Assembly (NCBI GenBank): GCA_028289445.1
Contig: JANQPO010000014.1
Span: 124,001-188,000 of the forward strand
Source of the DNA: Tepidamorphaceae bacterium
Lineage (GTDB): Bacteria > Pseudomonadota > Alphaproteobacteria > Rhizobiales > JAKSCL01
Direction: 5' to 3'
DNA: 64,000 nt
The notes beneath the pieces are model-generated. The model did no database searches. It had not been told where the DNA came from and saw only the letters and a program-made list of their open reading frames with translations. Within the stretch, counting starts at the first letter, position 1. Every line of letters begins with the position of its first letter. Position numbers and translations under genes: made by a program. Positions 46,842 to 56,769 of this stretch are shown here, piece after piece.

Positions 46842-49800
46842 ATGGGGCAAGTGGACAAGGATAGCGATTCGGGATCGGCCGGCGTCAGCGTGGCGTCCGG
46901 AACCAGCGACGGTCGTCGTCGGCGCGTCAGACGAGTCGTCTGGATACCCGCAGCCGTCCTCTGCGTGGTTGCGGCGGTGTTGGCGATGGTCATGTTCGCT
47001 GGACCTATTCGCGCCGACCGACTGGCCAAGACCGCTGAGACGCGGATCAATGATCAGCTCGACGGCATTGGAACCGTAACGTTCCAAGGCGGCGAGTTTG
47101 AGTGGCTGTCTTTTACGGACGGCGCGGTCTTCCGTTTGATCGATCCAAGACTGACGCTCAAAGCCGGCGGTGATCCCCTGGCCGCCAAGCAGTTGGATCT
47201 GGTGATTGCGCCGGGCAACCTCTTTCGCGCTGACCTCCAACCTTACAGTGTCGTGTTACGCCAAGCCGCGCTGTCGGTCGATGCCTCCGACACAGTTTTA
47301 AGCGCTCCTCCGGAGGCTCCGCCACAAGCCGAGACCGCGCCGGATACCGATCCACCCGCGGTCGAGCCCGTCGAGACACCCTCGTTGTCACGCGCTGAGA
47401 TCGAGGCTGGCGCTGTCCCGTTGCCGCCGCGACGGCCGGACACCCCCGAGACAGTCGCAAGCGAGGCAGTACAGGAGGTGATCGAACCCCTGGACCAGGC
47501 AGTGTCCGATGCGTCTGCTCCAGCCGAGCAATTTGGCCCGGCGTTTCCCGTCATTCCGGTCGACGGCTTGGCGATTGTCCGGGAAATGGAAGTCGTGACG
47601 GGCGAAATGGCCTACGAGCTGAATGCGCTGTTTGACGAGATAGGGCTGTTTGGCCTGACGCGTATCGAATTGGTTGAGTCGTCGCTGGCGGTCGACCGCG
47701 GCGAGGGGCTGCCGCCGCTCGACTTCTTCAACCTCAATGCTCGGCTGACCAAGGCAGACACACGGAATGTGAGTGCACGCGCCATGCTGGCCCGCGATGA
47801 CTTCGAAACGCCGATCGCGTTCTCGATCGCATTGCGGGATGACGGACGGCCGAAGAGCGGTACGTTCCAGCTAGCGGAACTCACCCTTGACCAGCATGTC
47901 GCCAACGCGCAACTGCCGGTTCACGTCTCAACGCCAATCAGCCTATCCGGTGCATTGGACTTCGACGAGAACGCCAAGCTGACCACGGCCGGGTTCTCGC
48001 TTCATCTGGCATCGGGCACGATCGGCGCCAAAGGCGACCCACTGCGCCGGCTGCGCATCGATGATGCGTCTCTCGACATTGCCTACGAGGTCGCCAGCGG
48101 TGATATCACCATTGACCGTCTCGCCGTGAAATCCGGCGGAAGCGGCATGACGGCGAGCGGTCGGCTCGCGCCATGGCCCGGAGACCCGTCGGGACGGCAA
48201 ATGCGCTTGACGCTGACGTCGAGTGATTTGGTCTTCGACGATGGCGATGAAGCCGATGCGCTGGGGTTCGCTGCAATGAGCCTTGAGGGCATTGTCGATC
48301 CGCTCAATCAGTCGGCAACGATCAATCGGCTCGCGATGACCGGTGACGATACCGACATCGTCATGGCGATTGAGATGGGTTGGGGCGTCGACAACGCTGT
48401 CTTTGCGGTGTCATCGGCCTTTTCCCAGATGTCGCTTGCACATGTAAGGGACATCTGGCTGCCGCCGATCTCTCCCGGTGCTCAGTCCTGGTTCCGGGAC
48501 AACATCAAGGACGGCACCGTTTCGCGGGGCACATTCGCCTTCAAGGTCGTGCCGGAACGCAAGCTGGCACCGGGCGCGCCGCGAATCTGGACGCGGCTGC
48601 GGATAGACTTCGAGGATGGCGTTGCGGCCTACTACCGTGATCTGCCGTACCTCAACGTTGCCGAAGGGCGGCTTCGGATTGACAGCTCAGACCTTGGGCT
48701 CGATATCGATCGCGGGTCGATCGATACGCCCTCTGAGCACCGCATTGCCATTGAATCCGGTCTACTTGAGATGTCGGATCTCGGCTTTCCCGATCCGAAA
48801 CTGGGACTTCGCTTAACCGGAAACAGCGATGGTGCCGCGCTCCTCGACTATGTCCTGACAAGTGGAATCGAGGGCACGCAGGACCTGACATTCGGTCCAA
48901 ATGACGTGTCCGGGGCGGTCGAAGCAGAGTTCGATCTCTCCATGGTCATGGCGGACGACCCCGGTCGGCGCGATCCCCAATACACGTTTCGCGGCAAGGT
49001 CACCGATTTTGCGAGCGACAAGGTGGTCAACGGTCGCGCCCTGACAGACGGCCAGCTCGACGTTACGGCCACGCGAACCGATCTCGCGATCCTTGGCGAT
49101 GTCGCAATCGACGGCATTCCGGCCAATGTGGTGTACCAGCAGCCCCTCAGCCGTCGGTCCGAGATCGACCGCGAACTGCAGGTCAGCACCACGCTCGACC
49201 GCGCGGGTCGGATGGCGTTCGGTCTCGACCTTGGCGATCTGGTCGACGGCGAAACGCAGGTCGAGTTAGCAACCTTGGCCGATGACCCGACGCGGGCCAA
49301 GGTGTCGATCAACCTCGAAGGTGCGCGCGCGCGGATCGGCGCAATTGGTTGGAACAAGCCGCCGGGCCGCGCGGCCACTTTGGCGTTCGTGGCGCCGATG
49401 ACCGGCGAGACGCGCCGGCTCGACGATCTCGCGCTCGTCGGTGGTGGTATCGACATTCGTGGCTGGCTCGAGATCACGAACGGCAAGGGCATCACCGACG
49501 CGCAGTTTTCGACATTCAAGCTGTCGAAAGAGGATTCGGCGCGCGCCACGTTGAGAACGCAAGATGACGGGCGGCTTGCAATCGACGTCGCGGCCGAACG
49601 CCTGGACGCTCGGCGCGTCTTACGGTCTGCGCTGTCGGGTGCTGGCGGTGCGGGCTCTGCCGGCTTTGACTTGAGCCTGAGGGCCGACCGATTGATAGGC
49701 AACAATGCCACGAATTTGACCGGCGTGACCCTAAGGCTGTCGCAGTCGGCTGGTCGGATCACCGACTTGAAATTGAGCGGGCAGGTCAATGGTCGCTGGC

Positions 49801-50459
49801 CCGTCACCGGCGAACGCGCCGGTGATCGAGAGATCGTCATCAACAGTGCCGATGGCGGCGGCCTGATGCGCTTCTTGAACTTCTATAGATGGGCCGACGG
49901 CGGTGCGCTGTCGTTTCGGGGCGCGCAGGGCGCGGCCGGAGGATGGATCGGCACTGTCAAACTGACCGATTTCAACGTCAAGGGTGAGCCGGTCATCGAT
50001 CGCTACTTCCTGCGCCGTGCCACGTCAGGCAACCGATCGCGAAACGGCAATGCCAACGCGTCCGTCGGGGAGGCGGCCGCCGCATTACCCGGTTCCGGGG
50101 ACGGCGTCGCATTTTCCAAGATGCGGATGGATTTCACCCATGCGGAAGGTGTCTTGACCGTCAATGAAGGCTTGGTGAAAGGGCCGGTTGTCGGCGTTAC
50201 CTTCCGGGGGACCTATAACAGCCGCAGTTCCGAAATTGGCCTGGCAGGGACATTGGTCCCGGCCTACGGTCTCAACAACGTCGTAAGCCAGGTTCCCATT
50301 CTCGGACCGATCTTAGGCGGCGGCCAGGACGAAGGCTTGATCGGAGTCACGTTCAGGGTGGGCGGAACCGTCGCCGAGCCGCAGGTCGACGTCAATGCGA
50401 TATCGGCCGTGGCACCTGGGATCTTCCGCAAGATCTTTGAATACGAACCGCCGACTTAG
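46842..50459 (+). CDS. Large AsmA-like/DUF3971 protein
   Basis: A 1205-residue protein. An arginine-rich N-terminus (RRRRVRR) and one hydrophobic helix (about 33-54) anchor it to the inner membrane; the rest is long and strand-rich, extending into the periplasm. A proline/glutamate-rich linker spans about 150-220. The C-terminus has the AsmA_2-like end LAGTLVPAYGLNNVVSQVPILG followed by GVTFRVGGTVAEPQVDVNA. Such proteins (YhdP, TamB, AsmA) form grooves that carry phospholipids to the outer membrane. It is transcribed away from bcp and followed by a two-hairpin repeat. Confidence 0.88.
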   Translation: MGQVDKDSDSGSAGVSVASGTSDGRRRRVRRVVWIPAAVLCVVAAVLAMVMFAGPIRADRLAKTAETRINDQLDGIGTVTFQGGEFEWLSFTDGAVFRLIDPRLTLKAGGDPLAAKQLDLVIAPGNLFRADLQPYSVVLRQAALSVDASDTVLSAPPEAPPQAETAPDTDPPAVEPVETPSLSRAEIEAGAVPLPPRRPDTPETVASEAVQEVIEPLDQAVSDASAPAEQFGPAFPVIPVDGLAIVREMEVVTGEMAYELNALFDEIGLFGLTRIELVESSLAVDRGEGLPPLDFFNLNARLTKADTRNVSARAMLARDDFETPIAFSIALRDDGRPKSGTFQLAELTLDQHVANAQLPVHVSTPISLSGALDFDENAKLTTAGFSLHLASGTIGAKGDPLRRLRIDDASLDIAYEVASGDITIDRLAVKSGGSGMTASGRLAPWPGDPSGRQMRLTLTSSDLVFDDGDEADALGFAAMSLEGIVDPLNQSATINRLAMTGDDTDIVMAIEMGWGVDNAVFAVSSAFSQMSLAHVRDIWLPPISPGAQSWFRDNIKDGTVSRGTFAFKVVPERKLAPGAPRIWTRLRIDFEDGVAAYYRDLPYLNVAEGRLRIDSSDLGLDIDRGSIDTPSEHRIAIESGLLEMSDLGFPDPKLGLRLTGNSDGAALLDYVLTSGIEGTQDLTFGPNDVSGAVEAEFDLSMVMADDPGRRDPQYTFRGKVTDFASDKVVNGRALTDGQLDVTATRTDLAILGDVAIDGIPANVVYQQPLSRRSEIDRELQVSTTLDRAGRMAFGLDLGDLVDGETQVELATLADDPTRAKVSINLEGARARIGAIGWNKPPGRAATLAFVAPMTGETRRLDDLALVGGGIDIRGWLEITNGKGITDAQFSTFKLSKEDSARATLRTQDDGRLAIDVAAERLDARRVLRSALSGAGGAGSAGFDLSLRADRLIGNNATNLTGVTLRLSQSAGRITDLKLSGQVNGRWPVTGERAGDREIVINSADGGGLMRFLNFYRWADGGALSFRGAQGAAGGWIGTVKLTDFNVKGEPVIDRYFLRRATSGNRSRNGNANASVGEAAAALPGSGDGVAFSKMRMDFTHAEGVLTVNEGLVKGPVVGVTFRGTYNSRSSEIGLAGTLVPAYGLNNVVSQVPILGPILGGGQDEGLIGVTFRVGGTVAEPQVDVNAISAVAPGIFRKIFEYEPPT

Positions 50460-50463
50460 AGCG

Positions 50464-50558
50464 TTTTCGGTGAAAGCTGAGTGACCGAAAATACTCTAGC
50501 TCTTTGATTTTGAGCATGGTCTTGACCGAAAACCGCACACACTTTGCGGGACCATGCT
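50464..50558. repeat. Two-hairpin intergenic palindromic repeat (RIME-like)
   Basis: TTTTCGGT (50464-50471) pairs with ACCGAAAA (50484-50491), and AGCATGGTC (50513-50521) pairs with GACCATGCT (50550-50558). The layout, including the GACCGAAAACCG inner segment, resembles the mosaic palindromic repeats dispersed in rhizobial genomes. It fills the 109-bp gap between two convergent genes and may serve as a two-way terminator or mRNA end protector. I see no second copy in this window. Confidence 0.7.
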
Positions 50559-50568
50559 TTGGCTGTGG

Positions 50569-51828
50569 CTACTCCGCCGCCAGGAGCGCGTGACGCTTCT
50601 TGCCGGCAGAGAGCTTGATCACGCCACCCTCTGTCAAATCGCCCGCCGACAGAACTTGCCGCTCGTCACTACACGGCACATCGTTGACACGGACACCGCC
50701 GCCGCGCACCAGACGCCGCGCTTCGCCATTTGATTGGGCAAGGCCAACCAGATTGAGCGCGGTCAAAAGACCGACGCCGCCGTCCAGTTCCGAGCGAGCG
50801 ACGGCGAAGCGCGGGAGCGAATCCGCCAGCGTTCCCTCTTCAAAGGTCTTGCGCGCCGTTTCCTCCGCCTGGCGCGCGGCATCGTCGCCGTGCAGCATGG
50901 CCGTCACCGTTGTCGCAAGCACCTTTTTGGCATCGTTGATCTCGCTGCCTTCGAGCGCCTCCAGGCGGGCAATCTCGCCTAGCGGCAACTCTGTGAAGAG
51001 GCGCAGGAACCGGCCGACATCGGCGTCCTCGGCATTGCGCCAATACTGCCAATAATCATAGGGGCTGACCATGTCGGCTTTGAGCCAAACGGCGCCGGCG
51101 GCGGTCTTACCCATCTTGGCGCCGGACGCTGTCGTAAGCAGCGGGGTGGTCAGCGCGAAAAGCTGCTTTGCGTCGACGCGGCGGGCCAGATCGATCCCGT
51201 TGACGATATTGCCCCACTGATCCGAGCCGCCCAGCTGCAGGCGGCACCCCTGGCGTCGGCTCAACTCCAGGAAGTCATAAGCCTGGAGGATCATGTAGTT
51301 GAATTCGAGGAAGGAGAGGGGCTGTTCGCGGTCAAGCCTGAGACGGACAGAATCGAAGGACAGCATCCGGTTGACCGAAAAATGCCGGCCATAGTCGCGC
51401 AGGAACGGAATGTACTCCAATCCGTCGAGCCAATCCGCGTTGTTGACCATGACGGCATCGGTCGGTCCGTCGCCGAACGTCAGGAATCGGCTGAAGACGG
51501 TCTTGATGCCGGCCATGTTCTCAGCGATAGCGGCGTCCGTCAAAAGCTGGCGCCCCTCGTCGCGGCCGGAGGGATCGCCGACCTTCGTCGTGCCGCCGCC
51601 CATAAGAACGATCGGCTTGTGGCCGCACTGCTGCAGCCAACGCAAAAGCATGATCTGGACCAGCGAGCCGGCGTGGAGGCTGGGCGCCGTGCAGTCGAAG
51701 CCGATATAGGCGGGCACCACCTGCTCGCCCATCAGGGCATCGAGCGCCTCGATGTCGGAGCATTGATGGATAAAGCCGCGATCCCGAAGCGCGGTCAGGA
51801 ACGGGGTCTTAAGTATCGCGTCCGTCAT
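50569..51828 (-). CDS. tyrS: Tyrosyl-tRNA synthetase
   Basis: A 419-residue class I synthetase that charges tRNA-Tyr. The HIGH-like motif is [11 protein letters not shown] (about 49-59), [14 protein letters not shown] is the TyrS signature around the substrate pocket, [17 protein letters not shown] is the tyrosine-binding helix and [10 protein letters not shown] is the KMSKS loop. A C-terminal S4 RNA-binding domain follows ([14 protein letters not shown]). It begins 30 bp after an alpha/beta hydrolase gene on the same strand, so the two may be co-transcribed. Confidence 0.97.
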   Translation of the reverse strand: MTDAILKTPFLTALRDRGFIHQCSDIEALDALMGEQVVPAYIGFDCTAPSLHAGSLVQIMLLRWLQQCGHKPIVLMGGGTTKVGDPSGRDEGRQLLTDAAIAENMAGIKTVFSRFLTFGDGPTDAVMVNNADWLDGLEYIPFLRDYGRHFSVNRMLSFDSVRLRLDREQPLSFLEFNYMILQAYDFLELSRRQGCRLQLGGSDQWGNIVNGIDLARRVDAKQLFALTTPLLTTASGAKMGKTAAGAVWLKADMVSPYDYWQYWRNAEDADVGRFLRLFTELPLGEIARLEALEGSEINDAKKVLATTVTAMLHGDDAARQAEETARKTFEEGTLADSLPRFAVARSELDGGVGLLTALNLVGLAQSNGEARRLVRGGGVRVNDVPCSDERQVLSAGDLTEGGVIKLSAGKKRHALLAAE

Positions 51829-51858
51829 CGCCCGTGTCGCTTCGCTCTAAGACGACCG

Positions 51859-52521
51859 CTAGCGCGAGCCGCCAGCCAGAATCTCCTCGACGCGCCGATC
51901 GACATATTTGCCGGCAAGCGCTGTTAGAGGCTCGGTCTGGTCCTCAAAGAAATGGTTGGCACCGGAAATGATCTCCTGGTCGATAATGATGCCCTTCTGC
52001 GTTTTCAGCTTCTCAATCAGCGCTTTGACATCGTCGAGTGGCACGACCCGATCGGCGTCGCCGTGAACGAATAGACCCGACGAGGGGCAGGGCGCGAGGA
52101 AGGAGAAGTCGTAGAGATTGGCCGGTGGCGCGATCGAGATGAAACCCTCGACCTCGGGACGGCGCATGAGGAGCTGCATGCCGATCCAGGCCCCAAAGGA
52201 GAACCCGGCAATCCAACAGGCCCGCGCTTCCGGGTTGAAGCTTTGAACCCAATCGAGCGCGGATGCTGCGTCCGACAACTCGCCGATGCCATGATCGAAC
52301 GTACCTTGGCTGCGACCGACACCACGGAAATTGAACCGCAAAACGGCAAAGCCGCGCGCGGCGAACATATGATAGAGATGGTAGACGATCGGATTGTTCA
52401 TCGTGCCGCCGGCCTGCGGATGCGGATGCAGCACAAGAGCGATCGGTGAGGTTCGCGTTTCAGGGGGATGAAAACGGCCTTCAATCCGGCCGGACGGACC
52501 CGGAAAAATGACTTCGGGCAT
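51859..52521 (-). CDS. Alpha/beta hydrolase (COG2945-like)
   Basis: A 220-residue alpha/beta hydrolase. The nucleophile is S108 in AGFSFGAW, the acid is in HGDADRVVP and the histidine in SGANHFFED, so the triad is complete. VLHPHPQAGGTMNNPIV (about 30-46) and RFNFRGVGRSQG are typical of this group. The substrate is unknown. The start is ATG 52521; the frame is open to 52770, but that would run across the Irr-like box. It diverges from the suf operon and shares its promoter region. Confidence 0.9.
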   Translation of the reverse strand: MPEVIFPGPSGRIEGRFHPPETRTSPIALVLHPHPQAGGTMNNPIVYHLYHMFAARGFAVLRFNFRGVGRSQGTFDHGIGELSDAASALDWVQSFNPEARACWIAGFSFGAWIGMQLLMRRPEVEGFISIAPPANLYDFSFLAPCPSSGLFVHGDADRVVPLDDVKALIEKLKTQKGIIIDQEIISGANHFFEDQTEPLTALAGKYVDRRVEEILAGGSR

Positions 52522-52603
52522 AAAGCGATTGACCTCCAAGGCGCGCGGCGTCGAATTCCATGACCGTGCTTCGGAATTTGACTGCCGGTCGATTGACTCG
52601 ACC

Positions 52604-52620
52604 TTTAGAATAATTCTAAA
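52604..52620. promoter_or_regulatory. Irr-box (ICE)-like palindrome in the suf promoter region
   Basis: TTTAGAA (52604-52610), TAA and TTCTAAA (52614-52620) form a 17-bp palindrome matching the iron control element bound by Irr, the haem/iron-responsive Fur-family regulator of Alphaproteobacteria. It lies within a candidate plus-strand promoter, TTGACT (52593-52598) with TCTAAA (52615-52620) at 16 bp, so bound Irr would compete with RNA polymerase. It is also 83 bp upstream of the divergent hydrolase. Iron control of suf is expected biologically. Confidence 0.7.
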
Positions 52621-52783
52621 TGGACTGCGTAATTTCCCGTATGCGACGGCAAGCGGCGGGAGGCGTGGATATAACACCATAGTGACACTTGGCAAGGCGC
52701 GCCTTTGCGGATCGTTCAACGAAACTGGCGCGGACGATTGGCCGGTGTTTGAATAGGGGTCTTTGGACAAAGGTGTTTTAGGC

Positions 52784-53932
52784 GTGGACCGGCATTATCT
52801 CGATCACAACGCGACGACCCCGCTCGCCGACGGCGCGCGCGCGGCCATGACGGATGCGTTCGATGTGGTCGGCAACCCCTCATCGGTTCACAGCGAGGGC
52901 CGCGAAGCGCGCGCGGTGATCGATCGGGTACGACGCCTTCTAGCGGAGCGGGTCGGCGGCGAACCGGAACGCGTGACGCTGACCAGCGGCGCGACGGAAG
53001 CCAACAATCTGGTCCTTCATCACGCCGCCGAGGCGGGTTGGCCGATCTTCGTTTCAGCGATCGAGCATCTTTCGGTGTTGGATGGCCCCGGAACGAAGAC
53101 GCACCTTCCGGTCAACGAGACCGGCGTGGTTGACGTGGTGGCTGTTGAGAGATTGCTACCAGTGTCGCCGGCGGAAGGCGAAGCGGCGGTGCCCTTCCTC
53201 GTATGCGTCATGCTCGCCAACAGCGAAACAGGCGTCGTGCAACCTGTGCGCGCCATTGCCGATCTGGTTCATGAGCGCGGCGGGTATGTGCATGTCGATG
53301 CGGTGCAGGCGCTCGGAAAAATTGCGGTCGATGCCGTTGCGCTGGGCGCCGATTATCTGTCCGTGTCCGCCCATAAGTTCGGCGGTCCCAAGGGTGTCGG
53401 TGCGCTGGTCCGCGTTGTACCGAATGCGCCGGAGATCACGCCCATGCTGCGTGGCGGCGGCCAGGAGAAAAACGTCCGTGCCGGGACGGAGAACATTGCC
53501 GGAATTGCCGGAATGGCCGGTGCTCTTACGCTGCTAGATGAGCGAATGGCGCTAGGCGAAGAAATTCGCGCCCATAGGGACTGGTTAGAAGGTGCTTTGT
53601 GCGCCATATCTCCTAATGGCGTGGTGTTTGGGCGGGAGGCTGAGCGTCTTGGCAACACGATCTGCTTCGCGGTCCCGGAGATTGCTGCCGAAACGGCGGT
53701 GATTCTGTTCGACCTCGCGGGGATCGCCGTTGGCTCAGGCTCCGCCTGCTCGTCCGGCAAGGTGTCGCCGTCCCACGTCCTTGAAGCGATGGGATGCGAC
53801 GCCGAGACCACGCGCGGTGCCATCCGCATCAGCTTGGGCCCGGAGACGGTCCGCGCCGATGTCGAGGCGGCCGCGGCCGCGTGGGAGACCATCGTGTCTC
53901 GGACGCGGAAGAAGAATGCTGTCGCGGCCTGA
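52784..53932 (+). CDS. Cysteine desulfurase, first gene of the suf operon (IscS/NifS-like)
   Basis: About 382 residues. It frees sulfur from cysteine as an enzyme-bound persulfide for Fe-S assembly. The PLP lysine is in VSAHKFGGPKGVG and the catalytic cysteine, C322, in the flexible loop GSGSACSSGKVSPSHV, a group I (IscS-type) feature unlike the downstream SufS. The start is uncertain: GTG at 52784 gives MDRHYLDHNATTPL, which matches homologues, and a TTG at 52763 would add seven residues. sufB follows after 55 bp. The usual upstream IscR/RirA-type regulator gene is not present here. Confidence 0.93.
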   Translation: MDRHYLDHNATTPLADGARAAMTDAFDVVGNPSSVHSEGREARAVIDRVRRLLAERVGGEPERVTLTSGATEANNLVLHHAAEAGWPIFVSAIEHLSVLDGPGTKTHLPVNETGVVDVVAVERLLPVSPAEGEAAVPFLVCVMLANSETGVVQPVRAIADLVHERGGYVHVDAVQALGKIAVDAVALGADYLSVSAHKFGGPKGVGALVRVVPNAPEITPMLRGGGQEKNVRAGTENIAGIAGMAGALTLLDERMALGEEIRAHRDWLEGALCAISPNGVVFGREAERLGNTICFAVPEIAAETAVILFDLAGIAVGSGSACSSGKVSPSHVLEAMGCDAETTRGAIRISLGPETVRADVEAAAAAWETIVSRTRKKNAVAA

Positions 53933-53987
53933 TGCCGCGTTTTGGTCCATCAACCGACGGCCCTTGAAGCCGTCAGGAGGAGGATAA

Positions 53988-55457
53988 ATGCCTGCTGTTC
54001 AAGAGACCATCGATCAGGTCAGCGAGATCGATGTCGACAAATACAAATATGGTTTCGTCACCGACATTGAAGCGGATAAAGCGCCCAAGGGTCTGAGTGA
54101 GGACATCATCCGGTTTATCTCGGCCAAGAAGGACGAGCCGGAGTGGATGCTGGAATGGCGGCTTGAGGCCTATCGGCGCTGGCGTACGATGGAAGAGCCG
54201 ACCTGGGCGAACGTCGAGTATCCCAAGATCGATTTCGAGGACCTCTATTATTATGCGGCGCCGAAAAACGCCGAAGGGCCGAAAAGTCTCGAGGAAGTCG
54301 ATCCCGAACTGCTTGCGACTTATGAGAAACTCGGCATCCCGCTCAGAGAGCAGGAGGTCTTGGCCGGTGTCCAGGGCGCCAAGGTGGCTGTCGATGCGGT
54401 GTTCGATTCCGTGTCCGTCGTCACGACGTTCAAGGAAGAGTTGGCAAAGGCCGGCGTGATCTTCGGCTCGATCTCCGAGGCCATCCGTGAGCATCCGGAC
54501 CTGGTGAAGAGATACTTGGGATCGGTCGTGCCGACGACCGACAATTACTACGCCACGCTCAATTCGGCGGTCTTTACCGACGGTTCGTTTGTCTACATCC
54601 CTGAGGGCGTGCGCTGTCCGATGGAGCTGTCGACCTATTTCCGCATCAATGAGCAGAACACGGGTCAGTTCGAGCGAACGCTGATCATCGCCGAGAAGGG
54701 GTCCTACGTCTCCTATCTGGAGGGCTGCACGGCGCCCATGCGCGACGAAAATCAGCTTCACGCTGCGGTCGTCGAGTTGGTCGCACTTGACGATGCCGAG
54801 ATCAAATATTCGACGGTTCAGAACTGGTATCCGGGCGACGCCGAAGGCAAGGGCGGCATCTATAACTTCGTCACCAAGCGCGGCGACTGTCGCGGCCGGA
54901 ACGCCAAGATTTCCTGGACCCAGGTCGAGACTGGATCGGCGATCACGTGGAAGTATCCGTCGTGCATCCTGCGTGGCGATAACTCGCGCGGCGAGTTCTA
55001 TTCGATTGCTATTTCGAATGGCAAACAGCAGATCGATTCAGGCACCAAGATGATCCATCTGGGCCGGAATACGTCGAGCCGCATCATCTCCAAGGGTATC
55101 TCGGCGGGCAAGTCCAATAACACCTATCGCGGTCTGGTCTCCGCCCACCGCAAGGCGACGAATGCCCGCAACTTCACCCAGTGCGACTCGTTGCTGATCG
55201 GCGACAAATGCGGTGCTCACACGGTGCCCTATCTGGAAGCGAAGACCTCGACTGCCGTCTTCGAGCACGAGGCGACCACATCGAAAGTCTCCGACGACCA
55301 GTTGTTCTATTGCCTGCAGCGCGGCATCGGCGAGGAAGAGGCACTAGCGCTGATCGTCAACGGCTTTGCCCGCGAGGTCATCCAGCAATTGCCGATGGAG
55401 TTCATGGTCGAGACTCAAAAGCTGATCGGCATCTCGCTGGAAGGTTCGGTGGGGTAG
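53988..55457 (+). CDS. sufB: Fe-S cluster assembly protein SufB
   Basis: A 489-residue SufB, the scaffold core of the SufBCD complex on which Fe-S clusters form. Conserved parts include [43 protein letters not shown] and the C-terminal [21 protein letters not shown] with its cysteine and nearby [17 protein letters not shown] strong AGGAGGATAA precedes the ATG. It is followed 4 bp later by a cupin gene, not sufC directly. Confidence 0.97.
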   Translation: MPAVQETIDQVSEIDVDKYKYGFVTDIEADKAPKGLSEDIIRFISAKKDEPEWMLEWRLEAYRRWRTMEEPTWANVEYPKIDFEDLYYYAAPKNAEGPKSLEEVDPELLATYEKLGIPLREQEVLAGVQGAKVAVDAVFDSVSVVTTFKEELAKAGVIFGSISEAIREHPDLVKRYLGSVVPTTDNYYATLNSAVFTDGSFVYIPEGVRCPMELSTYFRINEQNTGQFERTLIIAEKGSYVSYLEGCTAPMRDENQLHAAVVELVALDDAEIKYSTVQNWYPGDAEGKGGIYNFVTKRGDCRGRNAKISWTQVETGSAITWKYPSCILRGDNSRGEFYSIAISNGKQQIDSGTKMIHLGRNTSSRIISKGISAGKSNNTYRGLVSAHRKATNARNFTQCDSLLIGDKCGAHTVPYLEAKTSTAVFEHEATTSKVSDDQLFYCLQRGIGEEEALALIVNGFAREVIQQLPMEFMVETQKLIGISLEGSVG

Positions 55458-55461
55458 ACCG

Positions 55462-55971
55462 ATGGCCGAGGCACAAAGGCCGGTCATCAATCTCGACGAC
55501 GTACCGCTGCGCCAGAATGGCAATGGCGGCGCGTTCGAGGCGCGGATCGGATCGTTCGGCTCCATGATCGGTTCGACCGGCATGGGCGCGATGCTGCATG
55601 TCGTGCCGCCGGGCAAGAAGGCGTTTCCGTTTCACGCCCACCACCAGATCCACGAACTGTTCGTGATCCTGGAGGGCGAGGGGACATATCGGCAGGGCGA
55701 CCAGACCTATCCGGTCAAGGCGGGCGATGTTTGCGCCGCGCCGACCGGCGGCCCCGAAACCGCGCATCAGATCATCAACTCCGGAACTGAACTGCTCAAA
55801 TATCTCGGCGTCTCGACCATGGCCGACACCGAAGTGGTCGAGTATCCCGACTCCAATAAGTTCGGTGCCATCAGCCGGTTCGATTGGAGCAACCCGCAGT
55901 CCGGCAAGGGCGTGCGCTTTGTTGGCCGCACAGAAGCATCACTCGATTACTGGGACGGCGAAGACGCCTAA
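55462..55971 (+). CDS. Cupin-domain protein within the suf operon
   Basis: A 169-residue single-domain cupin. Motif 1 is HAHHQIHELFVILEGEG (58-74, with H58, H60 and E65 as likely metal ligands) and motif 2 is PTGGPETAHQIINSG (94-108, H102). A metal site is therefore intact. It begins 4 bp after sufB and ends 28 bp before sufC, so it is surely co-transcribed with the assembly genes. It might bind iron or a ligand or protect the machinery; there is no sequence evidence for a particular activity. A short C-terminal part is rich in acidic and aromatic residues. Confidence 0.9.
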   Translation: MAEAQRPVINLDDVPLRQNGNGGAFEARIGSFGSMIGSTGMGAMLHVVPPGKKAFPFHAHHQIHELFVILEGEGTYRQGDQTYPVKAGDVCAAPTGGPETAHQIINSGTELLKYLGVSTMADTEVVEYPDSNKFGAISRFDWSNPQSGKGVRFVGRTEASLDYWDGEDA

Positions 55972-55999
55972 TCCCATCCATTCGCGATAAGGACGAACA

Positions 56000-56755
56000 A
56001 TGCTTGAGATTAAAAACCTCCATGTTTCCGTTGACGATCAGCCGATCCTGAGGGGCATCGATTTGACGGTGAAGGCCGGCGAGGTCCACGCCATCATGGG
56101 GCCGAATGGGTCCGGGAAGTCGACGCTCGGCTATGTGCTGGCGGGCAAGGACGACTACGACATCACAGAAGGTGAAATCTTCTACAATGGCGAGGACGTG
56201 TTGGAGATGGAACCGGACGAGCGCGCCGCCGCCGGCATGTTCTTGGCGTTCCAGTATCCGATGGAGATCCCAGGCGTCGCGACGATGACGTTCCTGCGGA
56301 CCGCAGTGAACGCACAGCGCAAAGCACGCGGCGAGGACGAACTGACGACGCCGGATTTCATGCGTCTGATCAAAGAGAAATCGACGCTGCTCAAGGTCAA
56401 GCCGGACATGTTGAAACGGCCGCTCAATGTCGGCTTCTCCGGCGGCGAAAAAAAGCGCAACGAGATCCTGCAAATGGCGCTGCTTGAGCCGAAGCTGTGC
56501 GTTCTGGACGAGACAGACTCCGGCCTCGACATCGACGCGCTTCGCATCGTGTCGGAAGGCGTGAACGCACTCAGGGGCGAAGATCGCGCGTTTATCGTGA
56601 TCACCCACTATCAGCGCCTCCTCAACCATATCGTGCCGGACTTCGTGCACGTATTGGCCAACGGTCGGATCGTGCGCGAGGGCGGCAAGGAGTTGGCGCT
56701 TGAGCTGGAAGAAAAGGGCTATGCCGACTTTGTCGGTGAAGCCGAGGCGGCGTAG
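56000..56755 (+). CDS. sufC: Fe-S cluster assembly ATPase SufC
   Basis: A 251-residue ABC-type ATPase that powers conformational change in SufBCD. The Walker A is GPNGSGKST (about 34-42), the signature is [13 protein letters not shown], which is the SufC variant of the ABC signature, and Walker B is [16 protein letters not shown], followed by the switch histidine in VITHYQRLL. It has no transmembrane part. The gene is separated by 28 bp from the cupin and 14 bp from sufD. Confidence 0.97.
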   Translation: MLEIKNLHVSVDDQPILRGIDLTVKAGEVHAIMGPNGSGKSTLGYVLAGKDDYDITEGEIFYNGEDVLEMEPDERAAAGMFLAFQYPMEIPGVATMTFLRTAVNAQRKARGEDELTTPDFMRLIKEKSTLLKVKPDMLKRPLNVGFSGGEKKRNEILQMALLEPKLCVLDETDSGLDIDALRIVSEGVNALRGEDRAFIVITHYQRLLNHIVPDFVHVLANGRIVREGGKELALELEEKGYADFVGEAEAA

Positions 56756-56769
56756 TGGAGGACGGCGAT

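Noticed and set aside
48848..49843. 331-residue open frame on the minus strand
   Set aside because: Antisense to the AsmA-like gene with serine/arginine-rich translation; a shadow.
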